The notes beneath the pieces are model-generated. The model made no database searches. It worked only from the letters and a program-made list of their open reading frames with translations, and was not told the origin of the DNA. A stretch of 64,000 bases of DNA, taken from Algoriphagus sp. NG3 (GTDB lineage: Bacteria; Bacteroidota; Bacteroidia; Cytophagales; Cyclobacteriaceae). The stretch covers positions 5,186,501-5,250,500 of the forward strand of contig NZ_CP139421.1 of NCBI RefSeq assembly GCF_034119865.1, in the 5' to 3' direction. This document shows, piece after piece, positions 25,649 through 34,383 of this stretch. Each line of letters starts with the position of its first letter. Position 1 is the first letter of the stretch. The translations under genes and the position numbers were made by a program.

Positions 25649-26894
25649 GAGCGATAAAGAGCTGGATGATGCTCTGAGGAAAATAGCTGACTCGGCTGAG
25701 GTTCCTTTTTCTGAGGAAGATTGGGAGGACATGCAGGCTCGTCTTGACCAAGTTCCCTCTCCTTCTTGGTTTGGAAGGAAAGGATTGGGCTGGGCTGGCG
25801 CAATAATAATAAGTGTACTGGTTTGGATGTTAATCTGGAGCTCTTTCCGGGAAAATCGAGAGGTAGATCAAAAATTAAATGCCTATGAAATACAAAACAA
25901 GCTGCCCAATCCTAGTGTAGGGGATGATGAACTGTCTGAGCAAACCCAAACCGAGGATCATTCCAGACAAATTAGGAAAAGTCCACTAGCACCCAATGCC
26001 CGCAGCAAGTCGTCTGAGGATTTTGATAAGAATTCACAGATAAACATGCAAACCCAGAATTTGAAAAGCACTGTAAAGCTCCAGGCAAGCATGGAAGGGG
26101 GAATCTTGACAGGAGCCCAGAAAGCCAATTTTCCTAGTGTTTCAGAATATAAAAATACGGCGAATAACCCTTTTACCTGGGAGGTTAATCATGGAATTTC
26201 CCTGGACTCCTCAGTTGTAAGACTTGAAAAAACCTCTTATCCAACAAGCGAGACTGTAATCAATCCTAAAGAGGAAAAAGAAAAAAGGAAAAATCCATTT
26301 GCAGGTAAATTCAACGTCTCTATTCAGGCTGCTCCGGATCTGAGCGGGATCAAATTGAACCAAGTAGGAAAAGCAGGACAGGCGATCGGAATAGGTGCAG
26401 AGTATTTTATTCGGCCTAAATTAAGCATTGCCAGTGGAGTCTTCTATTCCTTTAAGCCTTACAGTGCTGATGATGGGTATCAATTGGGGTATGGTGATCA
26501 GCCTGACAGAGTGCTGGGTGAATGTGACATTCTGGATATCCCGCTCAATCTGAGATTTTATGCTATAGAGGGCAAACTTCAGCGCTTTTTTGCGAGTGCG
26601 GGGCTTTCTACCTATTTAATGCTGAAGGAACATTACAAACTGGAATACCAAGATACAGGAACCGGCTATCCTTATTCCCGCGAAATAGATGTCAGTGGAG
26701 CCAACAACCATTTCTTTGGCGTAGTCAATTTCAGTGTGGGATTCGAGAGAAAATTAGGAAAGCAATTAAGTATTCAAGTCGAACCCTACTTCAAGGTGCC
26801 CATTTCCGGTGTGGGTGAAGGGGATATTTCCCTGAAAAGCACCGGCTTATTTGTAGGACTTAAATTTTACCCAAACCTACCAAAAAGACCATAA
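25626..26894 (+). CDS. Putative anti-sigma/beta-barrel fusion membrane protein
   Basis: A 422-aa protein with three parts. A cytoplasmic helical segment with the phrase VPFSEEDWEDMQARLD (about 26-41) resembles Bacteroidota anti-sigma N-termini. A single membrane helix spans about 53-72 (WAGAIIISVLVWMLIW). A periplasmic low-complexity linker leads to a C-terminal domain (about 225-422) that reads as an outer-membrane beta-barrel (VSIQAAPDLSGIKLNQVGKA in part; KLSIASGVFYSFKPY; ISLKSTGLFVGLKFYPN). The 23-nt overlap with the sigma gene supports an anti-sigma role. How an inner-membrane anchored protein could carry a barrel-like domain is unclear; the domain may instead be a soluble beta-rich sensor. 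Confidence 0.65.
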   Translation: MRKKSYDRSDKELDDALRKIADSAEVPFSEEDWEDMQARLDQVPSPSWFGRKGLGWAGAIIISVLVWMLIWSSFRENREVDQKLNAYEIQNKLPNPSVGDDELSEQTQTEDHSRQIRKSPLAPNARSKSSEDFDKNSQINMQTQNLKSTVKLQASMEGGILTGAQKANFPSVSEYKNTANNPFTWEVNHGISLDSSVVRLEKTSYPTSETVINPKEEKEKRKNPFAGKFNVSIQAAPDLSGIKLNQVGKAGQAIGIGAEYFIRPKLSIASGVFYSFKPYSADDGYQLGYGDQPDRVLGECDILDIPLNLRFYAIEGKLQRFFASAGLSTYLMLKEHYKLEYQDTGTGYPYSREIDVSGANNHFFGVVNFSVGFERKLGKQLSIQVEPYFKVPISGVGEGDISLKSTGLFVGLKFYPNLPKRP

Positions 26895-26981
26895 TCGAAA
26901 ATAATCTTACTCAAGTTGCACTCCCCATCTCAGGGAGTGGTGGAAATCTATTTGTCAAATAAAAACCAAAACTTATTAATC

Positions 26982-27368
26982 ATGAAACCAAATATCTCAA
27001 TTCAGAAACAACAATGGGCCATTTTGGCGAGTTTCACAGCACTGCTGCTTATTTCCATCTCTTGCTCTTCCGAGTCAGAAGATCTGTTGCCTCCTCCCAG
27101 TACGGATAGATGCGAGGACAGTATCGCTTCGCTTTCGTCAGATATCATACCCATACTTCAGCAAAACTGTGCAGTCTCCGGCTGCCATGTGGCGGGTACG
27201 GGACGGGCAGATTTAAGTGTCGCAGAAAACATTATACAATTTGCCTCCCAAATCAACACCAATACCCAAGCAGGAACCATGCCTCCCTCCGGGTCTGGAA
27301 GATCCCTCAGCAGCGAACAAAAAGAGCTTATTTTCTGCTGGGTAAGTGGAGGGGCAAAGGACAACTAA
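26982..27368 (+). CDS. Cytochrome c-like lipoprotein with CX4CH motif
   Basis: A 128-aa lipoprotein (ISISC lipobox, Cys28), starting at the ATG at 26982 rather than an upstream TTG. Residues 63-69 read CAVSGCH, a CX4CH arrangement instead of the usual CXXCH haem site. Downstream GTMPPSG places Met100 as a plausible axial ligand. Extra Cys44 and Cys119 could form a disulfide. The pattern IIPILQQNCAVSGCHV resembles c-type cytochrome domains of Bacteroidota. Haem attachment is probable but not certain. Next come YceI and DUF5777 genes, a recurring set. Confidence 0.7.
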   Translation: MKPNISIQKQQWAILASFTALLLISISCSSESEDLLPPPSTDRCEDSIASLSSDIIPILQQNCAVSGCHVAGTGRADLSVAENIIQFASQINTNTQAGTMPPSGSGRSLSSEQKELIFCWVSGGAKDN

Positions 27369-27372
27369 GCCA

Positions 27373-27605
27373 TGAAAAATCAAATATAAACACATGAAAT
27401 CGAGCATGACGCAAGCGACACACAGAGGGATGATTATTTTCAGTGCGAGATTCCATCTGACCGTTAAAAATCAAATTATAAACAGATGAAATCAAGCCTG
27501 CCTACCGGACATACACGCTGGAATGATCATAATATATGCGACCTGTCTGCCGGCAGGCAGGGATTCCATATGGCCTTTAAAAGACAAATTATAATCATAT
27601 GAAAA
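27373..27605 (+). repeat. Triplicated leader repeat before yceI
   Basis: Three degenerate copies of a segment of the form AAAAATCAAATTATAAACAG-ATGAAA occur at about 27373-27402, 27464-27493 and 27576-27605; the last supplies the actual yceI start. Flanking sequence such as GATTCCAT is repeated too, giving repeat units of about 90 and 110 nt. A palindromic unit (27542-27562) lies inside the last spacer. Confidence 0.6.
27542..27562. repeat. Palindromic REP-like unit, copy 2
   Basis: Same palindrome as at 34-54 with one base changed (GGCAGG instead of GGTAGG at the end). A partial relative occurs near 27497. It is embedded in the triplicated leader before yceI. Confidence 0.6.
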
Positions 27606-28135
27606 AAATTGTCCTTTTAACCTGTATTCTCGCCCTTGCGATGCAGGCTTATAGTCAGTCTCTGCGCTCCGAATCGGGTTATGTACGCTTTTTTAGCAGC
27701 GCAATGCTGGAAGACATCACTGCAAAGAACACTAAAGCCACGGGAGTTTTCAATCCGGTAAGTGGGGAGGTGGCTTTTCTGATTCCGATCTCCGAATTTG
27801 AGTTCAGAAAGTCCCTGATGAAGGAACATTTCAATGAAAACTACCTGGAATCTGACAAATTCCCTGAAGCTTATTTTCGGGGAAAAATATCAGGATACAC
27901 CCCGGGAAATCCCCAATCCAATGCCGTGGCCGAAGGAGATCTGACTATACATGGTGTAACCAAGCCGGTGAAAATCCAAGGGACAATAGCCGAGAAAGGT
28001 GGAAGAATAGAAATGCAAGCTGTTTTTAAAGTTCTACTGAAGGATTACAATGTTGATATTCCCCGGCTTATGTTTCAAAATATAGCCGAGGAAGTAGAGG
28101 TAACTATAAAATTTGAATTTAAAAACCAGAACTAA
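27599..28135 (+). CDS. YceI-family periplasmic protein
   Basis: A 178-aa lipocalin-like protein with signal peptide (about 1-19, AYSQ). The YceI core appears as FNPVSGEVAFLIPISEFEF (about 49-67), MKEHFNENYLESDKFPEAYFRG (in part) and GDLTIHGVTKPVKIQG (about 112-127). The family binds isoprenoid-type lipids in a hydrophobic pocket and occurs in the periplasm. It sits between the cytochrome-like lipoprotein gene and a DUF5777 gene whose start overlaps its stop by one base. Confidence 0.9.
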   Translation: MKKIVLLTCILALAMQAYSQSLRSESGYVRFFSSAMLEDITAKNTKATGVFNPVSGEVAFLIPISEFEFRKSLMKEHFNENYLESDKFPEAYFRGKISGYTPGNPQSNAVAEGDLTIHGVTKPVKIQGTIAEKGGRIEMQAVFKVLLKDYNVDIPRLMFQNIAEEVEVTIKFEFKNQN

Positions 28136-28992
28136 TGGGTTTAACAAAGCACTACCTCACTTTATTAATTTTACTTATCACCTTTTCTGCTCAAAGCCAG
28201 GACATGCTGGAGCAATTGAGAGAGCAATCCGGCCATACTCCGGAAACCGTTCTGGGCACTTTCAAAGGAACGCGGATAATCAACGGCCAATCCATAGAAA
28301 CCCGGGGAAAGGGAAATCTGGACGTGATTATCTCCCACCGTTTTGGACGGATAAATTCAGGGGGATACAATCTGTTTGGACTGGATGATTCCAACGTAAG
28401 GCTGGGATTGGAGTATTCCTTGTCAGACCTTATTACGTTGGGATTTGGCAGAAATTCTTTGAACAAAGTATATGACGGTTTTGTAAAAGGCCGGATTTTA
28501 GAACAGAAAACCGAAGGAATGCCGCTCTCTGCCACTTGGGTAAGTGATGTCTCTCTCTATACCCTTAAAAGACCGGAGTTACCTATGACTTTTGAGCGAA
28601 GGCTTCGATACGTTCATCAAGTTTTATTGGCCCGAAAGTTCAGTCCATTATTTTCTCTGCAACTTATGCCCACTTTGGTTCACAGAAATCTAGTTTCATC
28701 GGAGACAGAACCCAATAACCTGGCTGCTCTAGGTATAGGTAGCAGGGTGACACTATCCAGAAGAGTCAGCCTGACAGGAGAATATTACTATAGGTTCGGA
28801 AAGGATCTACCAGGGCATAATTCCCTGGGGATAGGTGTGGATATAGAAACAGGCGGGCATGTATTTCAACTGCATTTTACCAATTCAAATGAAATGACCC
28901 CTTCAGGTTTTATCCCTTCCACACAGGGGGATTTCTTTGATGGAGATATTCATTTTGGATTTAATGTGGTAAGATCATTTCAGATCAAATGA
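28135..28992 (+). CDS. DUF5777-like outer-membrane beta-barrel protein
   Basis: A 285-aa protein with signal peptide (about 1-19, SAQSQ) and a repetitive beta-strand pattern typical of a barrel: GKGNLDVIISHRFGRINSGG (in part), NLFGLDDSNVRLGLEYSLSD (in part), TLGFGRNSLNKVYDGFVKGR. This FGLD.SN.R.G.EY phrase fits the DUF5777 family. The start codon overlaps the yceI stop (TAATG), so translation is coupled. It probably forms an outer-membrane pore or structural barrel together with YceI and the cytochrome-like lipoprotein; the function is unknown. Confidence 0.8.
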   Translation: MGLTKHYLTLLILLITFSAQSQDMLEQLREQSGHTPETVLGTFKGTRIINGQSIETRGKGNLDVIISHRFGRINSGGYNLFGLDDSNVRLGLEYSLSDLITLGFGRNSLNKVYDGFVKGRILEQKTEGMPLSATWVSDVSLYTLKRPELPMTFERRLRYVHQVLLARKFSPLFSLQLMPTLVHRNLVSSETEPNNLAALGIGSRVTLSRRVSLTGEYYYRFGKDLPGHNSLGIGVDIETGGHVFQLHFTNSNEMTPSGFIPSTQGDFFDGDIHFGFNVVRSFQIK

Positions 28993-29023
28993 TTCTCTAC
29001 AATTCTTAGTTGCCGCTAAAGTA

Positions 29024-29052
29024 AAAAGCCTCCACAACTTGGGAGGCTTTTG
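29024..29052. terminator. Bidirectional terminator
   Basis: AAAAGCCTCC and GGGAGGCTTTT form a strong stem between the convergent DUF5777 and YcxB-like genes, with T runs on both strands. Confidence 0.7.
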
Positions 29053-29071
29053 ATGTATATTGGGGAAAAGC

Positions 29072-29545
29072 TTATTTGAGCAGCTCCTTACGTTTCAGGA
29101 TAGTTTCCATAAATTTCCGCTCATTTTCCGAATTGAAAATGCGGAAGGGAAGGTGGATAAACTGTGCTTTGGACATATAAAGTACATAGGAATCTTTCCT
29201 CACTTCTGCGTTTTTGATCATATTCCACTGCACGGGCATACCTTGTTTGGTATTGATTTTCATTAAGATCTGTCGGCTGTCGATTTCATAGGCCATTTTG
29301 TCAAAGATGACTTTGTTTTGCTCCATCTGGGTTACCCCGGTAAACTGTATGGCCCAGAACAGGACATATAGACCGTATGCGATCAACCCGCCTATGATCC
29401 ACCAAATCGAAGGAATCCAAAAGTATCCACACATGATTACCAGTGCGATAGGGATCACCCACCATTGCTCTCTCAGAACATTGACAAGTGCCATTTTGAT
29501 ATAGGTGCCGGTTGGGAGTTGGTATTTTTTTGTTTTTACTATCAT
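29072..29545 (-). CDS. YcxB-like membrane protein
   Basis: A 157-aa protein with two close hydrophobic helices (about 31-47, VIPIALVIMCGYFWIPS, and about 49-70) followed by a cytosolic PH-like beta domain ending in an amphipathic helix (FNSENERKFMETILKRKELLK in part). This organisation and the segment MPVQWNMIKNAEVRKDSYVLYMS (in part) fit the YcxB-like C-terminal family. Function unknown; it is transcribed alone. Confidence 0.65.
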   Translation of the reverse strand: MIVKTKKYQLPTGTYIKMALVNVLREQWWVIPIALVIMCGYFWIPSIWWIIGGLIAYGLYVLFWAIQFTGVTQMEQNKVIFDKMAYEIDSRQILMKINTKQGMPVQWNMIKNAEVRKDSYVLYMSKAQFIHLPFRIFNSENERKFMETILKRKELLK

Positions 29546-29695
29546 TACTCGTCTAATTCAGAGCGCAAATATCCACCTATCCTAGGGAATTAGCAAGTCT
29601 GAATAAATCATAAAAAACTTCTTTATTGGAAAACAAATCGGCATTAGCATTGATTTAAATGTTGTATTGAGTTATATTATATCAAACTTTTGGCG

Positions 29696-29923
29696 ATGAG
29701 CAGTCTTGTAATTGATTTAGTTCTTTGTGGCTTGGCGTACGTCATCCTCATTTATGTCATGGCGACCATGACCAAGAATTCCATAAAAAAGGGCGGGAAT
29801 AATGAGGATGAGGGAGATGGGGGTGTGGAGGATTATACCCCGCCAAAAATTGATCTTCCGCCTGGGGTAGAATGGCCTAGCGATTCCCCAAAATCCAGAT
29901 TGCCTGAACCCTTGGAGGTTTAG
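29696..29923 (+). CDS. Small single-pass membrane protein
   Basis: A 75-aa protein. One membrane helix spans about residues 4-24 (LVIDLVLCGLAYVILIYVMA), followed by a basic turn, an acidic patch (NNEDEGDGGVED) and a Pro-rich end (PPKIDLPPGVEWPSD). The ATG at 29696 is chosen over an in-frame TTG at 29690. Its stop overlaps the end of the convergent Fur-family gene by 4 nt. Function unknown; the helix plus acidic/Pro tail could be an accessory subunit or adaptor. Confidence 0.6.
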   Translation: MSSLVIDLVLCGLAYVILIYVMATMTKNSIKKGGNNEDEGDGGVEDYTPPKIDLPPGVEWPSDSPKSRLPEPLEV

Positions 29924-30330
29924 TGCTTGTTGCAGATTCCCTGTACAAGCAAATTCATCTCCTTCTTTTTAAAACCGGGTGGAAGTTTGATGCTTGGCAA
30001 TGAGGTGGATTCGAGGCAGGTAGTTTCCCCACAGACTTCACATTTGAAGTGTACATGTTCATGATTGTGATCCACCTCTTCATGGGAGCAGAGGGCATAT
30101 TTGGTAGCTCCACTATCATCCAGAACCTTATGGACGACATCTTTATCCACAAAAGTCTTTAGCGTACGGTAAATAGTTACCCGGTCAAATTGACTGTCCA
30201 GAGAGTCTTCCAGGTCAGAGTGCGCTAATGCCACCTGCTTATCCAGAAATTCCCGGAGAATCTCCTGACGACAGTCAGTCACGCGTAACTTATGGCTTTG
30301 TAGTATTGATAGAGGTGAGGACATGTTCAT
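29920..30330 (-). CDS. Fur-family metal-responsive regulator
   Basis: A 136-aa repressor-type protein: N-terminal winged helix with LRVTDCRQEILREFL and the recognition segment FDRVTIYRTLKTFVDKDVVHKV (in part, about 48-69), then a dimerisation domain with HNHEHVHF (about 89-95), the structural zinc pair CEVC (Cys97, Cys100) and a C-terminal CNKH instead of the usual CxxC. It may sense zinc or iron; which metal cannot be read from sequence. Start may be Met1 or Met3. Its targets are unknown; the upstream gap (30331-30640) holds no gene. Confidence 0.88.
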   Translation of the reverse strand: MNMSSPLSILQSHKLRVTDCRQEILREFLDKQVALAHSDLEDSLDSQFDRVTIYRTLKTFVDKDVVHKVLDDSGATKYALCSHEEVDHNHEHVHFKCEVCGETTCLESTSLPSIKLPPGFKKKEMNLLVQGICNKH

Positions 30331-30640
30331 AATTTAAAACAAAATTAATGAAATTTTGATTTCAAGTCATTTGTTTCTCCCCATGGGCTGGGGGGAATGT
30401 TTTTTTAACAAAACCCAAACTCATATAATTGCACTCCTATTTATCTCTAACATGTTTTTCCTTTGAGACAACGCATATTTGTAGCCAGGGTTTTTAAAGG
30501 TTAATTAGCGTACAAATCTCCGATTGCCCTAGGATTTAAAAAATTCCAATTTGAATTCGTAGCGCCCCGCAGGTGATTACAAAAAAATGGGCACCGATCT
30601 CACTGGTGCCCATTTAGCTTATTCTATTTCCCTAAATCCG
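30331..30640. other. Non-coding gap upstream of fur and downstream of the DUF5117 gene
   Basis: AT-rich, with no gene seen. The only clear element is the terminator of the metalloprotease gene at 30581-30615. The first ~60 nt next to fur contain AT-rich inverted sequence (AAATTTTGATTT) that might serve regulation, but no defined Fur box was recognised. Confidence 0.45.
30581..30616 (-). terminator. Terminator of the DUF5117 metalloprotease gene
   Basis: AAATGGGCACC and GGTGCCCATTT form an 11-bp stem, with a run of T on the minus strand. It lies 25-60 nt after the metalloprotease stop codon. Confidence 0.75.
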
Positions 30641-33160
30641 TTACTTAGGATCTAGAATGGCGTTTACTCTTTCCAAGGCATCTTCCAGATGAAGCTTTGA
30701 CATCCTGTCTGAAGTCCTGGAAACCGCTGATCGTATATCTCTCTGCAGTGTTTTTAATTCACCTCGTGCCATTGGTCTGATATCCGACTGGGAGGCATTG
30801 ATCTGGGTGCCTAGGTATCTTCTATAGGCAGCCGGGATGTCTGGACCATCGCTTGTCATCAAATACTCCATACGTTCGATATAAGCTCTTTGGAGGGCTC
30901 TTCTATATACGTCAATGGTTTTGCCGGAAGGTAGTTCCGACCAGATGCCTTTTCTTAGATCATCAAAAAGCTCGGTTATTTTGTAAGCATCATTTCCATT
31001 TAGTGCCTCATTTTCGATCACACGGCCCAGTCGCCCAAGGTCAAGCACTGAATTCAACGTATTTGCCTGCACCCCACGGATTCTCTCCAAAGCACCGAAA
31101 TCTTCTATCCTGGCTATGATCTGATCGTCCATCATCCAAGAAGGCGTGGCAAAAAGCTCCGAGTTTAGGAAGGCTACTGCTGACTTTTGGAGGTCTTTTG
31201 CGGTATGCGTATAGATAGGCTTGTCCTGACCTACTGCTCTATAGACTTCGGCCACACCACCGATATTGGTTTTTACGTGTCCCATGTATCTGTTGAACTG
31301 AGTGATTACCTGCCCGTACATTTCACTCAAATCTTCAAAATTCTTGTATGGCTTTTCCTGTTCTGAGGTCCATTCCATCAGGTTGGGCATGATGCGCTTT
31401 AGATTTGCGATGCCATACTCAGATGCCTTCATGGAGTTGTCTCCCAAATCCTCACTTTGTGCGGTAGGATCATAGCTGTTCCCCTGACGCCCGTATCTAT
31501 AGATTGGATCACCTTGTTTCTCCAAAATCCATTGATCCAGGGTCATTAATTCATCTTCTGGAGAAGCTGCATCGGGAATAGGTCTATAACCCCACGCTAC
31601 GGCATATTTGTCATAGGGGCCTACATTCGGCATTAAGCTCACTCCTTCATCACCTGGCTGGGCGATGTAATTGAACCTTGCGTAATCCATGATAGAAGGC
31701 GCTGTCCCCATTGCCTTAGTGAATTCTGCATCTCTCAGTTTTTCCACCGGATAGGCGTGGGAAGAGGCGAAGTTGTGCGGAAGCCCCAGTGTGTGTCCTA
31801 CTTCATGAGAGGAGACAAACTGTACCAATCTTCCCATTACTTCATCTTTGAACTGTACGCCTTGCGCATCCGGATTGATGGCCGCAGTCTGGATAAAGAA
31901 CCAGTTTCTCAACAGGTTCATTACGTTGTGGTACCATCCTATATCAGACTCCAGGATCTCACCCGACCGGGGATCTGATACATGGGGGCCATACGCATTC
32001 TGGATATCAGATGCGAAGTAGCGGATTACTGAATACCTCGCATCTTCCGGGCTCCAATCGGGATCTTCTTCTTTGGTAGGTGCGAGTTTAGCCGTGATGG
32101 CGTTTTTGAATCCTGCTGCCTCAAAGGCCACCTGCCAATCTTCCACCCCTGCGATGAGGTAAGGAATCCATTGCTTTGGGGTGGCAGGATCTATGTAGTA
32201 AACGATCTGCTTTTTAGGTTCTACCAATTCCCCCGCTTTGAATTTCTCCATGTCCTCCTCCTTTACTTCCAGTCTCCATCTGTCCAGAAACACACGTTTG
32301 TCGGCCTTTTGTGCATCAGAGCCATAGTCAATCATGGATCTGCTAAACCAGCCCACGCGCTGATCAGCCAGACGTTGCTTCATAGGTTCCTTAGGGAGCA
32401 GGAGCATGGAAGAGTTCATCTCCAGGGTGATCAATCCCGTAGAGCTATTTGAGGGAGGCTCATTGGCACTATAAGTCATTACATACCGGGCTTCTATATT
32501 GATGGGGTAGGTGTGGATATGTTCGATATAAGATCTATCTGTATCCAGCCTGGTCACCTTGTACTGCGTACGACGTCCTTTAGGGAGTCCCAGAGCCTGT
32601 ACGTCTTTCGTCCACAGATCTGTAGCCTCAATCACAATCCCTGTAGAATCCGTTCCCAGAGATTTGATCGGGAATTTCTGCAGTAGTGGCTCCAGGTTTG
32701 AGTTCTTTACTGCCTGGGCGATAGGCAATGAATCTGCGGCAAAATTATTGACGGAGATTACTCTTAGCTGTATGTCCTTGTTGTGTTTTTCCCAGCGTAG
32801 CATCAGCGTATTGGTGCGTTCGCCTCCATAGCCTAGACCATCTGCTGTTTTGGCTATAGTAGTCACCATCAGCATGTCTCTGCCTAGGAGGGAGTCAGGG
32901 ATTTCGTAGTAGTATTTGTCCTCAATCTGATGGACTTTGAAAAGTCCGTCTTTTGATTTCGCTTTTGCTGTGATTACTTCATTGTAAGGTTTTGGATCTG
33001 AATCATTACCTTTTGGTTTGGCTGGCGTAGCTGGTGCTTCTTGCTTGGAATCCTTTTTCTTCTTTTTCTGAGCAAAAGAATCCGTGGAATATAGCATTAC
33101 ACCCAACACGCCGACTAGCAGGGTAAAGCCCCTAAGTAATTTGGGTAGGGTATTTCTCAT
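30641..33160 (-). CDS. DUF5117/DUF5118 zinc metalloprotease
   Basis: An 839-aa secreted metzincin. Signal peptide about 1-30 (DSFAQ), then a Lys-rich stretch KKKKKDSK (32-39). The zinc site is HEVGHTLGLPH (452-462: His452, Glu453, His456, His462), the extended HExxHxxGxxH metzincin motif. Surrounding phrases such as MVTTIAKTADGLGYGGERT and the C-terminal SIMDYARFNY fit the Bacteroidota zinc-dependent metalloprotease family with DUF4953/5117 domains. It probably degrades peptides outside the cytoplasm. The gene is monocistronic and has a clear terminator. Confidence 0.9.
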   Translation of the reverse strand: MRNTLPKLLRGFTLLVGVLGVMLYSTDSFAQKKKKKDSKQEAPATPAKPKGNDSDPKPYNEVITAKAKSKDGLFKVHQIEDKYYYEIPDSLLGRDMLMVTTIAKTADGLGYGGERTNTLMLRWEKHNKDIQLRVISVNNFAADSLPIAQAVKNSNLEPLLQKFPIKSLGTDSTGIVIEATDLWTKDVQALGLPKGRRTQYKVTRLDTDRSYIEHIHTYPINIEARYVMTYSANEPPSNSSTGLITLEMNSSMLLLPKEPMKQRLADQRVGWFSRSMIDYGSDAQKADKRVFLDRWRLEVKEEDMEKFKAGELVEPKKQIVYYIDPATPKQWIPYLIAGVEDWQVAFEAAGFKNAITAKLAPTKEEDPDWSPEDARYSVIRYFASDIQNAYGPHVSDPRSGEILESDIGWYHNVMNLLRNWFFIQTAAINPDAQGVQFKDEVMGRLVQFVSSHEVGHTLGLPHNFASSHAYPVEKLRDAEFTKAMGTAPSIMDYARFNYIAQPGDEGVSLMPNVGPYDKYAVAWGYRPIPDAASPEDELMTLDQWILEKQGDPIYRYGRQGNSYDPTAQSEDLGDNSMKASEYGIANLKRIMPNLMEWTSEQEKPYKNFEDLSEMYGQVITQFNRYMGHVKTNIGGVAEVYRAVGQDKPIYTHTAKDLQKSAVAFLNSELFATPSWMMDDQIIARIEDFGALERIRGVQANTLNSVLDLGRLGRVIENEALNGNDAYKITELFDDLRKGIWSELPSGKTIDVYRRALQRAYIERMEYLMTSDGPDIPAAYRRYLGTQINASQSDIRPMARGELKTLQRDIRSAVSRTSDRMSKLHLEDALERVNAILDPK

Positions 33161-33267
33161 AGTTATTATTTGGTTTTATAAATTCTAAACCTTGAATTTC
33201 CTGAAAGCATCTGTAAGAAGTACCCATTTTTGATGAACGGTATATTTGTAAAGTTAAAGGCAGAGTA

Positions 33268-34383
33268 GTGAAAGGTAAACGCAAAATTGTAGTAATCGGC
33301 GGAGGATTGGCCGGGCTGGTGTCCGCCTATTTGTTGGCTAAAAGCGGTCAGCAGGTTCTTTTGATAGAAAAGAAGCACTTTCCCTTTCATCGCGTATGTG
33401 GGGAGTATCTATCCAATGAAGTACTTGATTTTTTGAAAAGAGAGGGGCTGTTGCCTCTGTGTCAGGATTTTCCTCAGATATCCACATTTTTGTTTTCTGA
33501 TACTAAAGGGAAAGAAGTAAGGGTGCCGTTGGATTTAGGAGGTTTTGGAATTAGCCGCTTTGTCCTGGATGAATATATCTATCAGGAAGTTTTGAAAGTT
33601 GGCGGAGAAGTCAAAACGGGCATTCAGGTAGAGTCTGTTTGTTTTAATGAACAAGAAAGGCAGTTTACCCTCGTAATGGCAGGAGGAGAAGAACTGCTGG
33701 CAGATTATGTTATTGGTGCTTTTGGCAAAAGATCAAAGTTGGATAAAGTGCTAAAGCGCAGCTTTATAGAGAAAAGAAGCCCCTACATAGGTGTCAAATA
33801 TCATATCAAGAGTGACTTTATTCGGGACACTGTAGGGCTATACAACTTCAAAGGCGGGTATTGTGGAATAAATGCGATAGAAGAAGGGAAGTCTAATTTA
33901 TGTTATTTGGGCTCCCGTGATCATCTGAGGGAGTTTGGTTCTATATCTGCTATGGAGCAGGAAATTTTGTGGAAAAACCCTGGGCTTAAGCACTTATTTA
34001 CTGAAAGCGAATTCCTTTTTGATAGGCCAGAAGTAATCAATGAAATCAATTTTGAGCCCAAATCCCCTGTGGATAACCATATCCTAATGGCGGGGGATTC
34101 GGCGGGATTGATCACTCCGCTCTGTGGCAACGGTATGGCCATGGCAATACACTCAGGTAAGCTTGCGGCGGAGGCTATTTTAAGAAGTAGGTCCAGGCAA
34201 GAAGTGGAAGCATATTATACGGCTAGCTGGAATTCTAATTTTAGGAGGAGGCTTTGGTTGGGGCGTAAGGTTCAGTTGCTTTTCGGGACGCGGCAAGCTT
34301 CAGTTTTTACCAGAAAACTAATTCAATACATTCCTGTCTTTGCTTCCCAAATTATCAAAAACACACACGGCAGACCAATCTAA
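33268..34383 (+). CDS. FAD-dependent oxidoreductase of geranylgeranyl reductase type
   Basis: A 371-aa flavoprotein starting at GTG. The dinucleotide-binding motif is VIGGGLAGLVSA (about 9-20), the second FAD contact is GDSAGLITPLCGNGMA (about 275-290), and FHRVCGEYLS lies near residues 45-55. The family includes aromatic-ring hydroxylases and polyprenyl reductases. It ends by a 4-nt overlap with the convergent UbiA gene. Together with the PKS and methyltransferase genes it forms a predicted lipid/quinone pathway. It would oxidise or reduce a PKS-derived ring or an isoprenoid tail; which one is inference. Confidence 0.82.
   Translation: MKGKRKIVVIGGGLAGLVSAYLLAKSGQQVLLIEKKHFPFHRVCGEYLSNEVLDFLKREGLLPLCQDFPQISTFLFSDTKGKEVRVPLDLGGFGISRFVLDEYIYQEVLKVGGEVKTGIQVESVCFNEQERQFTLVMAGGEELLADYVIGAFGKRSKLDKVLKRSFIEKRSPYIGVKYHIKSDFIRDTVGLYNFKGGYCGINAIEEGKSNLCYLGSRDHLREFGSISAMEQEILWKNPGLKHLFTESEFLFDRPEVINEINFEPKSPVDNHILMAGDSAGLITPLCGNGMAMAIHSGKLAAEAILRSRSRQEVEAYYTASWNSNFRRRLWLGRKVQLLFGTRQASVFTRKLIQYIPVFASQIIKNTHGRPI

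Noticed and set aside
27373..27605. CRISPR-like repeat array before yceI
   Set aside because: Repeats are degenerate, only three, and unequal in spacing; no cas genes or leader are present.
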